A DNA stretch of 64,000 nucleotides from Mesonia mobilis DSM 19841 (GCF_000423405.1 NZ_AUHX01000001.1:434001-498000), one strand, 5' to 3'. Shown: positions 1-10,205, counted from the first letter of the stretch. Numbers and translations: made by a program. Notes: generated from the sequence alone by a model not told the origin.

Positions 1-3000
1 CAAATTGAGTATTGTTGAATTTAAATTCACCGGAATACTCAGGATTTAAAGTTGTTCCGGTAATGTTTACATTTCCGCTTAAATTTCCTTTAGCTTCTTC
101 TAATTCTTCAGGAACAAATTGCTGAATAAGCGGTAAACCTAATTTCTGTAAGTTTAACTTTAAATCTAAATTGGCAGCAGTTGGGTTAGCTTTATAATCT
201 CCATTTAACGTTAGATCTACTTCTTCTCCTTGTAAACCTAACTGAAAATCATAATTGCTGCCACCTTTCGATTTCGCATCGATCGCTAATTCACCTAATG
301 GAATTTGAGTGACTTTAAAATCTTGAATATCTAGATCTGCGATCATCCCAAGATCTTCGAACGGATTAACTAGAATCAAATTACCTTGAACTATTCCTGA
401 AGATAAATATTCATCGGGATTAAAATAACCTAGCAAAGTAGAGAGTTTAAAATTCTGAATTTCTGCACCGAAATGTTCTGCTTCAATATTAAAATTATTA
501 TTGAAATCTATCTGCTGATTATTTCTGCTGAAATTAAAATTATTGAATACGATAGTCTTATCTTCAAAAATCACCGAATTATCTTGCGGAGTTTGCCATT
601 CATTTTTATTAAGAATTAGATTCTCCGGATTTATAGAAAACTGAATTTTACCATCGTTACTCGTCATCATACTCGAAATATGATATAGTTCTTGGTTGCC
701 TTTATCTGAGTTAAAATCTAATCGAAGTGTATCTCTGGTAAGATGACCTTTAAAAAAAGTTTTTTCGATTGATAAAGGTCCAGCATCGATCCCGGAAAAA
801 CCGAAAGTAAAATCGGCTTTTTTAGCGGTTGAATTGAGTTTTAACTGTAAACTATCTAATGTATTTTCTTTATATTTTACGTAGGGTAAATTAAAATCTG
901 CCACTAACTCTTCTTTCTCTTCACTAAAGCCCATTTTTATATGAATGCTATCCATTTCTTCAATCCCGTCGATAAAAACTTCAGAAATTATTGGGCGCTG
1001 AGAAATACTGGTTTCTACATATAAACGAACAGGTTTTTGCAAGCTATCGCGAGGTTCCGGCTCTTTAAAATAATGCGCAGCATGGCGTTGTAAAGCTTTT
1101 AAAAATTGGGTTGGATTGCTATTAGAAAATAATTTAGCATTTAAAAATCCTCCATTTACCGTAACTGCCGTACTATCTTGTGCGATTCTCGTATGTATAT
1201 CTAAATCGCCAATGTAATAAGGATTGTTGTCGTAAACCGCAATGGCTTCATCTACTTTTGCATCGACCATAAAAGCATCTTTCTCGCCTTTATAAGTTCC
1301 ATTCAGCATTAATTTACCGCGAATTTGTTTTTGGGTAAACCCTAAAGCATATAGATCGATACCTTGTAAATCTACTTTAAAATCTGCCTCGGGAGCAACG
1401 CTGTCTAGCTTTACAAAAGCGTCGACATTTAAATTTACATTTTCATCTTTAAAAGCCGCTTTTACATCGCCTTTGCCATTTTTAATTTTACCGGATAATT
1501 GTAAATCTGAAAGATCGTAATCGTTATACGTGAGTTTTGTAAAGTTAGAATTTAACTCAGCATCCAAGGTATTGATAGAACTTCCGCTACCTTTTGTAGT
1601 AATTTCAGCTGAAATTTTGCCTAAACTTTCATTTTGCAGCAACGTACCCAGATCGAGTTCTATCGTTTTTACTTCAGCATCAAAAGCTAAACCATCGGTA
1701 TTTTTATAATCTCCAACAACTTCTATTCGACCTTCAGGCATTTGTAAAACCGCATCGGCAGTAAGATTAGCTAAACTTCCTTGTAAATTACCGGTAAGCT
1801 GAATTTTCTTCGGAATTGAAATTCCCAAATCTTTTTCACTTACAAATTGCTGCAAATCACTTTTGGTAGAAGTAATATCGATCGATCGCAAATCTAGCTG
1901 AAGCTGTTCAGGATCAGTTACCGAAACCAATCTACCGTGGGTACTAATTTTAGTAGTCATTCCCCATTGTAAAAGTAAATTATTTAGCTGAAGATCTTGC
2001 GCAGTACCGTTTGCACGAACACTTCCGGTAATAGGTTTTTGCTTTAATTTTGAAATATATTCATTTTGTTTGAGCGCAGGATTTAATCGAGTTAGATCGC
2101 TCATTTGCAAATACAATGAGTTGATGTTTGCTGAAAGACGAACGTACTCGTAATTTTGAATAGCTTCCGTTAAACTAGTATAATTGGCTGTAATTTCACC
2201 TTGTAAATTGCTTGAACCTGTTTTAAGTTGAAGTTGCTCAATACGAGTTTGATCGGGAGTTATTTCAGCATTAAAAGTGAATTGCTCTAAATTAAAATTG
2301 CTTACATTTTCATTGAAATTAAATTCGGTTAAATTTAGTCGAGCTGAAGTTTCTTTAGAAAGCTCAATATTTTCTGCCTTAAGATTAAAGTTGGAAAGCT
2401 GAATGTTTTGAGGGTCTAATTGATTAGGTTTAGGAAGTTGATTTCCTTGTTGATATAAAATTTGATTATTCACCAAGGCTAAATTAGCAACCTGAAGCCT
2501 CCAATCTGGCCAAATTTCTTCAATATTCAAACTTTCTGAAGAATTAGTTGAATTTTGATGGGTTGGCTCTTCTTGTTCTGGCAACGATATTTCAACTAAA
2601 GAATTTTCTAGCTCGATGGTATTAAATTCTATTTCTTGCGAAGCGAGATCGAGTAAAGGCATTTCTGCATAAAAATTTTCAACTACACCAGAAAATCTAC
2701 TCTCTTGCGGAATCGACTCAAAACTAGCTTGTACGTTTTTCAATTGAAATTCATCTACTTTAAATCTTGGTAAAGCAATCGTCGTACTATCTTCTGAAGT
2801 TACTAATTTGGTCTGAACAATTTTTGCCTTCGTATTTTCAAGCTGAAGTGTTGAAGCTTCAAAATTCATTTGTTGCAGATCAAAATTTTCTCCGCCATAA
2901 AACAACTTCCCTAGTTTTACTTCTGCATCGATCCCACTAACCGAATCTTTATAAGTCACATCAAAATCAGCCAGATCGAGATCGCCAATAGAAATTTCCA

Positions 3001-3484
3001 TCGGTTGAGAAGGTTGCTGTTGTTGTGTTTGTGTGGTATCGCTGGCAGCTAGTGCATCGATTAAAAACTGATAGTTAAAACCGTTGATCGAATCTTTTCT
3101 AACGATGTTAGCTTTTAAACCTTTCCACTCTAAATTATCGACGCTAAAAGCATTTCCTTTCACCAATGGCCAAATAGGGATATCGGCTTCTAAAGTTTTA
3201 GAATAAATAAGTGTATCGCCTTTTTGATCTTCCAGATATAAGCCCTCTAAAGAAATGTCTCCGGAAAACGTAATAAAAAGTTTATCGATACGAACTTCTG
3301 TATTTGTTTTACCAGAAACGTAATTGGTAAGTTTGTTGACGATGATGTTTTGTCCCCACGGACTTCTAATAAACAAGACTAACAAAATGAATAAAAGCAG
3401 CAAGATTAGAATAATTCTCGCTATAATTTTAAACGTTTTTTTTAAACGTTTTTTAGTCTTATTAGTTGATTTTTCTTGGTTCAC
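1..3484 (-). CDS. TamB/AsmA-like translocation and assembly module protein (3' end outside window)
   Basis: The reverse strand is open from a GTG at 3484 to the first base of the window, about 1161 codons, so the C-terminus is missing. Residues 1-21 are lysine-rich, then one membrane helix follows (about 22-44, IILILLLLFILLVLFIRSPWG), then a very long run of repeated beta-strand units rich in asparagine, leucine and isoleucine, as in AsmA/TamB proteins. Known members of this family anchor in the inner membrane, span the periplasm as a hydrophobic groove and help deliver outer-membrane proteins or lipids. The GTG is preferred because an in-frame TAG lies four codons upstream and no ATG lies between. 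Bacteroidota TamB homologues are usually 1400-1700 residues, so a few hundred residues including the conserved DUF490 end should lie beyond position 1. AsmA family is the alternative. Confidence 0.8.
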   Translation of the reverse strand, partial: MNQEKSTNKTKKRLKKTFKIIARIILILLLLFILLVLFIRSPWGQNIIVNKLTNYVSGKTNTEVRIDKLFITFSGDISLEGLYLEDQKGDTLIYSKTLEADIPIWPLVKGNAFSVDNLEWKGLKANIVRKDSINGFNYQFLIDALAASDTTQTQQQQPSQPMEISIGDLDLADFDVTYKDSVSGIDAEVKLGKLFYGGENFDLQQMNFEASTLQLENTKAKIVQTKLVTSEDSTTIALPRFKVDEFQLKNVQASFESIPQESRFSGVVENFYAEMPLLDLASQEIEFNTIELENSLVEISLPEQEEPTHQNSTNSSESLNIEEIWPDWRLQVANLALVNNQILYQQGNQLPKPNQLDPQNIQLSNFNLKAENIELSKETSARLNLTEFNFNENVSNFNLEQFTFNAEITPDQTRIEQLQLKTGSSNLQGEITANYTSLTEAIQNYEYVRLSANINSLYLQMSDLTRLNPALKQNEYISKLKQKPITGSVRANGTAQDLQLNNLLLQWGMTTKISTHGRLVSVTDPEQLQLDLRSIDITSTKSDLQQFVSEKDLGISIPKKIQLTGNLQGSLANLTADAVLQMPEGRIEVVGDYKNTDGLAFDAEVKTIELDLGTLLQNESLGKISAEITTKGSGSSINTLDAELNSNFTKLTYNDYDLSDLQLSGKIKNGKGDVKAAFKDENVNLNVDAFVKLDSVAPEADFKVDLQGIDLYALGFTQKQIRGKLMLNGTYKGEKDAFMVDAKVDEAIAVYDNNPYYIGDLDIHTRIAQDSTAVTVNGGFLNAKLFSNSNPTQFLKALQRHAAHYFKEPEPRDSLQKPVRLYVETSISQRPIISEVFIDGIEEMDSIHIKMGFSEEKEELVADFNLPYVKYKENTLDSLQLKLNSTAKKADFTFGFSGIDAGPLSIEKTFFKGHLTRDTLRLDFNSDKGNQELYHISSMMTSNDGKIQFSINPENLILNKNEWQTPQDNSVIFEDKTIVFNNFNFSRNNQQIDFNNNFNIEAEHFGAEIQNFKLSTLLGYFNPDEYLSSGIVQGNLILVNPFEDLGMIADLDIQDFKVTQIPLGELAIDAKSKGGSNYDFQLGLQGEEVDLTLNGDYKANPTAANLDLKLNLQKLGLPLIQQFVPEELEEAKGNLSGNVNITGTTLNPEYSGEFKFNNTQF

Positions 3485-3579
3485 AGATGCGCTCTACTTC
3501 TAGCTCACCAATATATACCGAAGAAAAATGTTACAGAAAAGTAAAGTGTTGAAATTTAGTTAAAGTTTCTTAAGTAGAA

Positions 3580-3710
3580 TAAAAAAGGAAAGACTGCAAC
3601 AAAAACAAATTTACCCCACGTACCTGTTTTCACCTAAAACAACAAATCCTGCAGCGGTTTGTTGTAATTTATGCAAATAAACATAAATTGGCTAGCAGTC
3701 TTTCACTTAC
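3580..3710 (-). ncRNA. Candidate structured RNA with multi-branched fold and U-rich 3' end
   Basis: A perfect 10-bp stem (3588-3597 with 3695-3704) encloses two independent hairpins: 3639-3649 with 3656-3665 (10 pairs, one bulge) and 3666-3673 with 3682-3689 (8 perfect pairs, 8-nt loop). On the minus strand the closing stem is followed by CCTTTTTTATT, like an intrinsic terminator tail. It lies between the end of the response-regulator gene and the start of the TamB-like gene, both on the minus strand. It could be a small RNA, a leader of the TamB gene, or a complex terminator. I do not recognise it as 6S, SRP, tmRNA or RNase P RNA. Confidence 0.35.
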
Positions 3711-3808
3711 AGTTAATTGCTTAACCAAAACCCAAAACAAAGATATATTATGTTTGCATAGCATCCTTACGGAAATCCGTAAATGAATAGTTAAAATTTT
3801 AAGATTTA

Positions 3809-4480
3809 CTAAATGACACCGAGGTCTTTCGCTTTAGCCACAAGGTTTGTGGTGTTTTTTGCCTTGAAAAAATTTTTTAAATTATTTATTCGTTTTTCTA
3901 TGGAACTGGTACTAGAAGGGTTTCTATTTTCATCTTTAAAGCGGGTAGAAATTTCTGATTGATGGTAACCTTCTTCTAAAAGTTCTAAAATTTTAATGTC
4001 GTAATTGGTGATTTCGTATTGTTTATTTTCTTCGCAACGATTACCTACCGCTTCAGAATAAAACTTTTTCCCTTTATTTAAATGATGAATAGCTTGCTTT
4101 AGATCTTTTTGGTCATTTCTGCCTTTACAAACGTAAGCGTCGATATCGAGGTATTTAGAAAACTTTTTAATCTTTTGTGCACGATCTTCGATAGAGAATA
4201 CAAGAATTTTAATATCGATCTGCTCTTCTTTTAAGGCTTTAATTAAAGCTTCACCGTCTTCTAAATTTACGTCTCGATGATCTCTGGCAAAAGAAAGATC
4301 GGTAATTAATAAATGGTAAGGTTCTTGGTTTTGCTCTGCTTTTTTTATCAGCAAATAAGCATCATCACAATATTGAACGAATTCAGTTTCAGCAATATTT
4401 ATTTCTTGCATAACACTGGCTAAACCTTGATGTATACTTTTTACATCTTCTGCTATAATTACTTTTTGAATACGCGACAT
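3809..4480 (-). CDS. NarL/FixJ-type DNA-binding response regulator
   Basis: This 223-residue protein has an N-terminal receiver domain (about 5-130) with the acidic pair E11-D12, the expected phosphoacceptor D61 in LLITDLSF, and a conserved lysine in AYVCKGR. A LuxR-type helix-turn-helix follows (about 155-220: NYDIKILELLEEGYHQSEIS). The gene starts directly after the stop of the histidine kinase gene upstream (kinase ends 4481, this starts 4480), so the two form a two-component operon. The kinase presumably phosphorylates D61. The recognition helix region is somewhat longer than usual because of an insert around DENRNPSSTSS. The target genes cannot be told from sequence. Confidence in family is high. 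Confidence 0.93.
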   Translation of the reverse strand: MSRIQKVIIAEDVKSIHQGLASVMQEINIAETEFVQYCDDAYLLIKKAEQNQEPYHLLITDLSFARDHRDVNLEDGEALIKALKEEQIDIKILVFSIEDRAQKIKKFSKYLDIDAYVCKGRNDQKDLKQAIHHLNKGKKFYSEAVGNRCEENKQYEITNYDIKILELLEEGYHQSEISTRFKDENRNPSSTSSIEKRINNLKNFFKAKNTTNLVAKAKDLGVI

Positions 4481-6487
4481 TTAGACTCTAAATTTTAAAA
4501 TGATCACCATCCCTTTTTCGGTTTCTTTAAAATCTAAATTTCCGGAAAGATGAGCAACTCTTGCTTCAATATTTTTTATGCCGTTACTAAATTTTAAATC
4601 TCTCAAATTAAAACTTTTACCATTATCGGTGTATTGTATCTGAAGATAATTTTCTTCTTTCTTAAAAGAAATAACCACCACATTGGCATTGCTATGTTTT
4701 TTCATGTTGGTCATTAGTTCTTGTAAAATACGGTATATAGTAAGTTTTAAGTTATTTTTTAAGGGTTGCCAAAATTCTTCTGAAGAGTTTTGTATTAATA
4801 CATTGGCGTTTTTACTTTGAAATGAAGTAAGCATTACTTTTAGATTTCCGTGGAAATTTTTCAGCAATAAAGAACTGTCTAATTCTCGAGATATATTTCT
4901 ACTTCTTACGTAAATATGATCGAGATAATCTAACATTTCGTCGTTAGAATAGATTTGACGATGTTCAATTTTATTCATAAGCGTATAAACTTCATTAGCA
5001 ACTTCGTCGTGAACACGTTTTGAGAGTTTATTTTCTAATTTAGAAATAGCGATATTTTTATTTTTTTCGTTTTTCTTTCTAATAACTATAAAACCAACTA
5101 TTAATAGAACAAGAAGTATACTAATTACAGTAATAATTAAAAAATGTCGAAAATTTTCTTTTTCGATCGCCAATTCTTTTTCTGTATTAACTTTCTCGAG
5201 TTTTAAAATTTGTTGTTCTTGCAATTCACTATTAAACCTAATTTTCGCAAATTGATTGGCCGCATTAAGTCTGGCATTAGATAGACTATCTTCTAAATAT
5301 ATATATTTTCGCAGGTAATCGTTTTCTTCATTATCGTTACTATGTAAAGCTAGAATTTCATACATTTCTAACTTATCTTCTACACTTGGGACTAATGCCA
5401 ATGCTTTTTTTGCATTCTTTACTGCTAAGGCTACATTTTTGTCTTTATAATAATCGGCTAAATGTAAATAGGCAGCGTAACGAGGTGCATAATTTTCTTT
5501 TGCTAATAGTTGAATGGATTGCTGAATAAGTACTAAACCTGATTGATCTCCAGATTTTAGTTGAGCATAACCTAGATTGTCTAAGCCTCGAGCTCTTCTG
5601 GTTACCGACTTGTAAACTAAACTATCCTCGAGCAGCTCTTTAAATAATTGTATACTTTCATCGTACTTACCGGCTTTAAGTAAGAACATTCCTTTATTGT
5701 TCTGTAAAGTAGGTCTTATATGCGAGTAACTATTTAGATCGATCGATTTTTGGATCCAATTTAGTGCTGCTTCATCTTCGTGTTGATTAGATGAAATCAG
5801 TGCCAATAAATTATAACCGGAAATTAAAAAACGCTCGTTCTCTTTTTTACTTAAATCTAGATAACTTAAACCTTCAATTTGTGCATTTTGGCTTCCTACA
5901 AAATCACCTAACTTATTTTGTACGCTAGCCATTCGAATACTAGACTTAGCGATATTTAAACTATCTTCTAATTCTAAAAAGAGTTTTTTTGCATTGTTAT
6001 AGTAGAAATAGGCTTTTTTAAATTGATAACGATTGCCAAAATAGTGCATACCAATATCGTAATTGGCTTGGGCTAAATATTGCTTTTGGTTAGATTTTTC
6101 AGCTAAATTGTATAAGGTATCTAAATAAGATTCTACTTTTTCTTTGGGTAAACTATCGGCAATCAACGGATAAATATATGAATAGCCTTTATAAGCTTCA
6201 GCATAATTTTCAGCTTCCAAACTTTCATCAAGTAGATGGTATAATCTTTTTATTGATGAATGCTTATAGACACTATCTTTTAGCGTTTCTGTACGCATAT
6301 CAGATCGCTCCTCTTCTACTGCCTGATGATCGTAACTTACAAACAGCAAAAACAGCATAACACCGAGCAAAAATTTCAGCTGAAAAATTTTGTGAGGTTC
6401 CAAAAAAGATAAATTTGATTCAATTTTTGTAAAAATAACAGTTCTGAAAAAGAATTTCCAAATGCTTTCTAAATAATTTTTTATCAA
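4481..6487 (-). CDS. TPR-containing sensor histidine kinase (HisKA_3 type)
   Basis: The 668-residue protein has a hydrophobic segment at about 34-52, a long helical region with tetratricopeptide-like repeats (about 80-400), a second membrane helix at about 448-470, a HisKA_3-type dimerisation segment with H493 in KRVHDEVANEV, and a C-terminal HATPase domain (N box near 593, DNGKSF near 620). This is the common Bacteroidota layout in which periplasmic TPRs sense a signal. It likely phosphorylates the adjacent NarL-type regulator. The start at 6487 is TTG. An in-frame TAA lies two codons upstream and the next ATG is inside the first membrane segment, so TTG is the likeliest start. The signal is unknown. 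Confidence 0.9.
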   Translation of the reverse strand: MIKNYLESIWKFFFRTVIFTKIESNLSFLEPHKIFQLKFLLGVMLFLLFVSYDHQAVEEERSDMRTETLKDSVYKHSSIKRLYHLLDESLEAENYAEAYKGYSYIYPLIADSLPKEKVESYLDTLYNLAEKSNQKQYLAQANYDIGMHYFGNRYQFKKAYFYYNNAKKLFLELEDSLNIAKSSIRMASVQNKLGDFVGSQNAQIEGLSYLDLSKKENERFLISGYNLLALISSNQHEDEAALNWIQKSIDLNSYSHIRPTLQNNKGMFLLKAGKYDESIQLFKELLEDSLVYKSVTRRARGLDNLGYAQLKSGDQSGLVLIQQSIQLLAKENYAPRYAAYLHLADYYKDKNVALAVKNAKKALALVPSVEDKLEMYEILALHSNDNEENDYLRKYIYLEDSLSNARLNAANQFAKIRFNSELQEQQILKLEKVNTEKELAIEKENFRHFLIITVISILLVLLIVGFIVIRKKNEKNKNIAISKLENKLSKRVHDEVANEVYTLMNKIEHRQIYSNDEMLDYLDHIYVRSRNISRELDSSLLLKNFHGNLKVMLTSFQSKNANVLIQNSSEEFWQPLKNNLKLTIYRILQELMTNMKKHSNANVVVISFKKEENYLQIQYTDNGKSFNLRDLKFSNGIKNIEARVAHLSGNLDFKETEKGMVIILKFRV

Positions 6488-6570
6488 ATGTTATAATGAG
6501 TTAAAATTAGCCGTGGTAAAGGAAAATTTTTGAAAATTGAAATGTTAAAAACAAACGCATTTAAATTTAT

Positions 6571-9500
6571 ATGAAAAAACTACTTCGTTTCAAATGGCTA
6601 TTTTTCCTAACAATTTTAGGTTCTTTAGGAAGTGTTTCTGCACAAACTTCAACCAATAAAGAAGTCTCGAAAACTCTATTTTTTACAGCAAATACGGGCT
6701 TTAAGAAAAATTCTGCTTCTAAAGAAGTTTTAAAAGCAATTACCAAAGCTTCTCAAAATGCAGAAAATGCCTCTTTTGTATTAATTGGTAATTTAACCCC
6801 AAAAGATGGTTTTCCGCAACGCGATGATGAAGAAAAACGAGAAGAAATAAAACAATATCTCACTGAAGAACTGTTAAATCCTTTAGCAAACTTTAATGGA
6901 AATTTAATATTTGGGCCAGGAATCAACGAATGGAATAAAGAAGGACACGAGAATATCGACGATATGGAGTCTTTCTTACAAGATAACAGTAATTCAGATT
7001 TTTGGCCAGACGATGGTTGTGCAAGCGAAAATGAAACTTTAAGTGATGAAGTAGAATTAATCATGGTCGATTCTGAATGGTTTTTAGAAGATTGGAACGA
7101 GCATCCTTACATCAATAATAAATGTGATATTAAAACTCGCGAGCAATTTTTTATAGAGTTTAAAGACGATATTAAAGATGCGCAAGGTAAAACTGTAATC
7201 GTCGTTGTACATCACCCAATTATGTCTTCTACCAAATTAGGATTATTTGAAAAAATGGGCGGTTTTAGTTCACAAGCTTATTATGGGAAAAGGCGTCAAG
7301 AACTTGCCGGAAGAATGGAAACGCTCGCCAGTCAGTTTGAAGATGTAATTTTTGTATCTGGTCACGATAAAAATTTACAATTCTTAGAAGATGATGGTAT
7401 CCCGCAAATCATTAGCGGCGCAGCGGTTACAAATACAAAAAAAGCTAAAAAAGATGAAGACGATCATATCGCTTCAACAGATATTGGATATGCAAAACTT
7501 ACCGTTTTTAAAGATGGAAGCTCTAAAGTAGAGTTTTATAGTGTTGCCAATGGCAATTCAACAAAAATCGGTGAGCATCAAATTAAACGAGAGCGTATTT
7601 CTGAAGATGAAGTAAGCTACCATTCTAAAAATGAATATGGTCAAACCTATAAAGCATCAGTATATTCTAAAGAAGAAACCGATAAAAGCGGACTTTATAA
7701 ATGGTTCTGGGGAGAACATTATAGAAATGTGTACAGCAAAGATATCGAAGTTCCGGTTCTATTTATAGATACCTTAGCAGGTAATCCTGTTGCTGTTCGT
7801 GAAGGTGGCGGGCACCAATCCAGATCTTTAAGAATTAAAGGCGAAGACGATCACGAATACACCTTACGTGAAGTAAGGAAAAGTGCTTTACGTTTTTTAC
7901 AATCATTCATTAAAGACCACTACGTACGTGATTATATGAAAGAAACTATTGCTGAAGATTTAGTTTCAGATTTTTATACAACAGCACATCCTTACGCTCC
8001 TTTTGCGGTGAACGATCTTTTGGAAGCGATAGATATTTACCACGCAAATCCAAAGATCTACTATGTACCAAAACAAGAAAACTTAGGTATTTATAACGAA
8101 GATTATGGCGATAAACTTTATATGTTAGAAGAACACGTGGGAGATGAAAATAAAAGTTTTAAAGATTTTGGAGATGCAGACGATATTTTAAGTACCGCAG
8201 ATATGTTATTAGAACAAAGAGAGTCTAAAGACATACAAATTGATGAGGCGGTTTTTATAAGAGCTCGAATAATGGATATGCTTTTAGGAGATTGGGATCG
8301 TCACAACGACCAATGGCGTTGGGCAGAGTTTGAGCAAGGCGAAGATAAGAAAGTTTACAAGGCTATCCCTCGAGATCGAGATCAGGCGTTTTCTAAATAT
8401 GATGGTTTAGCAGTTTCTTTATTAAAATTCGGAGCTCCCGATTTTAGACCTATGCAGAGTTTTGGTCCGGACATTAAAAGCGTGAAATGGTTAAACCGCG
8501 ATGGTTATGTTTTAGACAAAGCTTTTATTAATGGCGCTACTTGGGAAGAATGGAAAGAACAAGCAGAGTACATTCAAAATAACTTAACAGATAGTAAAAT
8601 AGATGCTGCTTTTTCAGCTTTACCGAAAGATGTTCAGGATGAAAGTATAGAGCAGATTAAAAAAGACTTAAAAGCTAGAAGAAGTAATATTGTAGATATT
8701 GCAAAACGTTACTATACCTATCAAAAAAAGTTTGAAACTGTGATCGGTACAGAAGACGACGACGAATTTCTAATTACCCGTAAGCCAAACGGGATCACTC
8801 AAATACAAATGACTAATGAAGATGGTGAAATAGTTTTTGATAATGAATATAACAAAGATGAAACTAAAGAAATCTGGCTTTACGGTTTAGATGGCGAAGA
8901 TCAATTTAAAATTGAAGGCGATGGCGATCACTACATTAGAATCAATGTTCTTGGTGGTGAAAATAACGATGTTTACGATTTTCAAAATACTCGAAAAACA
9001 AAAGTTTACGATTACAAAAGCAAGAAAAATACTTTAGAGAATGTCGGTAAAAAGTGGTTAGTAGATTCTTACGATGTAAATACTTACGATCCTAATAAGA
9101 AGAAATTCTCTCAAAACGTACTTTTACCAAGTATTGCTTTCGATCCAGATGCCGGTTTTCAAATTGGTCTTCGAGATTCTTATACAACGCAAGGCTTAAC
9201 CAATAATCCATTTTCATCCAAACATACATTTGATGCACGTTATTATTCAGCAACCAACGGTTTTTCATTTGACTATTCAGGAGAATTTGCACACATTTTC
9301 TATAATTGGAATTTTGGTATCGACGCTCGTTTCACAACTCCAAATTATGCCATTAACTTTTTTGGCTACGGAAATGATACAACTTATGACGACGATGCCG
9401 TAACGATGGATTATAACCGAGTTGGTATTGGTCAATGGAGTGTTGCTCCATCATTAATCTGGAGAGACGATGTTGGGTATAGTTTTTACATCAAACCTTC

Positions 9501-10152
9501 TATAGAATCTTACGAGGTAGAATATAACGCCAATGAGGTGACAGGATTATTAGATGAAAACGATCCGCTTTTTAACAACCAACTTTATGCCGGTGGAGAA
9601 ATTGGATTTCAGTTTAAAAACAAACCGGGGCAATTAGCTTTTATTCGCCGCGGAATGGAATTTGGAATAGTTGGTGGTTACAAAACCAATATCGATGAAT
9701 ATGACAACAAATTTGGGTATATTGAACCTACGGTGTCTTTCGATTATCCGTTACACGAAAGTGGTTTAGCCGTTTTGGCAACCAAATTAAAAGGTAGAGC
9801 GATTATTGGTGAGGATTATGAGTTTTATCACGGTGCAACCATCGGCGGGAATAATAGTTTAAGAGGTTATCGATATGAACGTTTTAACGGTAAATACTCT
9901 TACTTTCAAACTACAGATTTACGCGTAGGAATTACAAAAATTAGAACCAACTTTATTCCACTTCGATTGGGAGTTACTGCCGGGTTCGACTATGGTCGCG
10001 TTTGGGAAGAAAACGACGATAGCAACGATTGGCATAACAGTTACGGTGGTTCTGTGTTCCTTAACGGTTTTCAAGCCTTTACCGGGAATTTAGGATTCTA
10101 TCATAGTGAAGACGGTAACCGAGTAATGTTTACTTTAGGATTTAAGTTCTAA
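6571..10152 (+). CDS. Secreted calcineurin-like phosphoesterase/beta-barrel fusion protein with degenerate metal sites
   Basis: The 1193-residue protein has a signal peptide (cleavage after A24), a calcineurin-like phosphoesterase region (about 30-330), a central region, and a C-terminal beta-barrel resembling the BamA/D15 surface antigen (about 840-1193, ending in a terminal phenylalanine). Homologues in Flavobacteriia usually carry GD-N, GNHDW and GHEH metal motifs. Here the corresponding places read IGNLTP, FGPGINEW and GHDKN (H265), while HH at 214-215 is kept, so catalysis may be lost. The centre holds GDWDRHNDQWRW (573-584) and IPRDRDQAF (599-607), an arrangement reminiscent of Fam20C/CotH-like kinases; that likeness is my inference. 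The gene is monocistronic and ends at a strong terminator. It probably sits in the outer membrane. Confidence 0.8.
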   Translation: MKKLLRFKWLFFLTILGSLGSVSAQTSTNKEVSKTLFFTANTGFKKNSASKEVLKAITKASQNAENASFVLIGNLTPKDGFPQRDDEEKREEIKQYLTEELLNPLANFNGNLIFGPGINEWNKEGHENIDDMESFLQDNSNSDFWPDDGCASENETLSDEVELIMVDSEWFLEDWNEHPYINNKCDIKTREQFFIEFKDDIKDAQGKTVIVVVHHPIMSSTKLGLFEKMGGFSSQAYYGKRRQELAGRMETLASQFEDVIFVSGHDKNLQFLEDDGIPQIISGAAVTNTKKAKKDEDDHIASTDIGYAKLTVFKDGSSKVEFYSVANGNSTKIGEHQIKRERISEDEVSYHSKNEYGQTYKASVYSKEETDKSGLYKWFWGEHYRNVYSKDIEVPVLFIDTLAGNPVAVREGGGHQSRSLRIKGEDDHEYTLREVRKSALRFLQSFIKDHYVRDYMKETIAEDLVSDFYTTAHPYAPFAVNDLLEAIDIYHANPKIYYVPKQENLGIYNEDYGDKLYMLEEHVGDENKSFKDFGDADDILSTADMLLEQRESKDIQIDEAVFIRARIMDMLLGDWDRHNDQWRWAEFEQGEDKKVYKAIPRDRDQAFSKYDGLAVSLLKFGAPDFRPMQSFGPDIKSVKWLNRDGYVLDKAFINGATWEEWKEQAEYIQNNLTDSKIDAAFSALPKDVQDESIEQIKKDLKARRSNIVDIAKRYYTYQKKFETVIGTEDDDEFLITRKPNGITQIQMTNEDGEIVFDNEYNKDETKEIWLYGLDGEDQFKIEGDGDHYIRINVLGGENNDVYDFQNTRKTKVYDYKSKKNTLENVGKKWLVDSYDVNTYDPNKKKFSQNVLLPSIAFDPDAGFQIGLRDSYTTQGLTNNPFSSKHTFDARYYSATNGFSFDYSGEFAHIFYNWNFGIDARFTTPNYAINFFGYGNDTTYDDDAVTMDYNRVGIGQWSVAPSLIWRDDVGYSFYIKPSIESYEVEYNANEVTGLLDENDPLFNNQLYAGGEIGFQFKNKPGQLAFIRRGMEFGIVGGYKTNIDEYDNKFGYIEPTVSFDYPLHESGLAVLATKLKGRAIIGEDYEFYHGATIGGNNSLRGYRYERFNGKYSYFQTTDLRVGITKIRTNFIPLRLGVTAGFDYGRVWEENDDSNDWHNSYGGSVFLNGFQAFTGNLGFYHSEDGNRVMFTLGFKF

Positions 10153-10172
10153 CCTTAATTATAAAAATTATC

Positions 10173-10205
10173 AAAAGCGTGAATTTAAATTCACGCTTTT
10201 TTTAT
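10173..10205 (+). terminator. Intrinsic terminator of the phosphoesterase-barrel gene
   Basis: A perfect palindromic stem (10173-10200, AAAAGCGTGAATTT and its complement) is followed by a T-run, 20 bases after the stop codon at 10152. Confidence 0.9.

Noticed and set aside
6753-7064. Open frame of 103 codons antisense to the phosphoesterase gene
   Set aside because: It is a serine-rich shadow of a well-supported gene with no start context.
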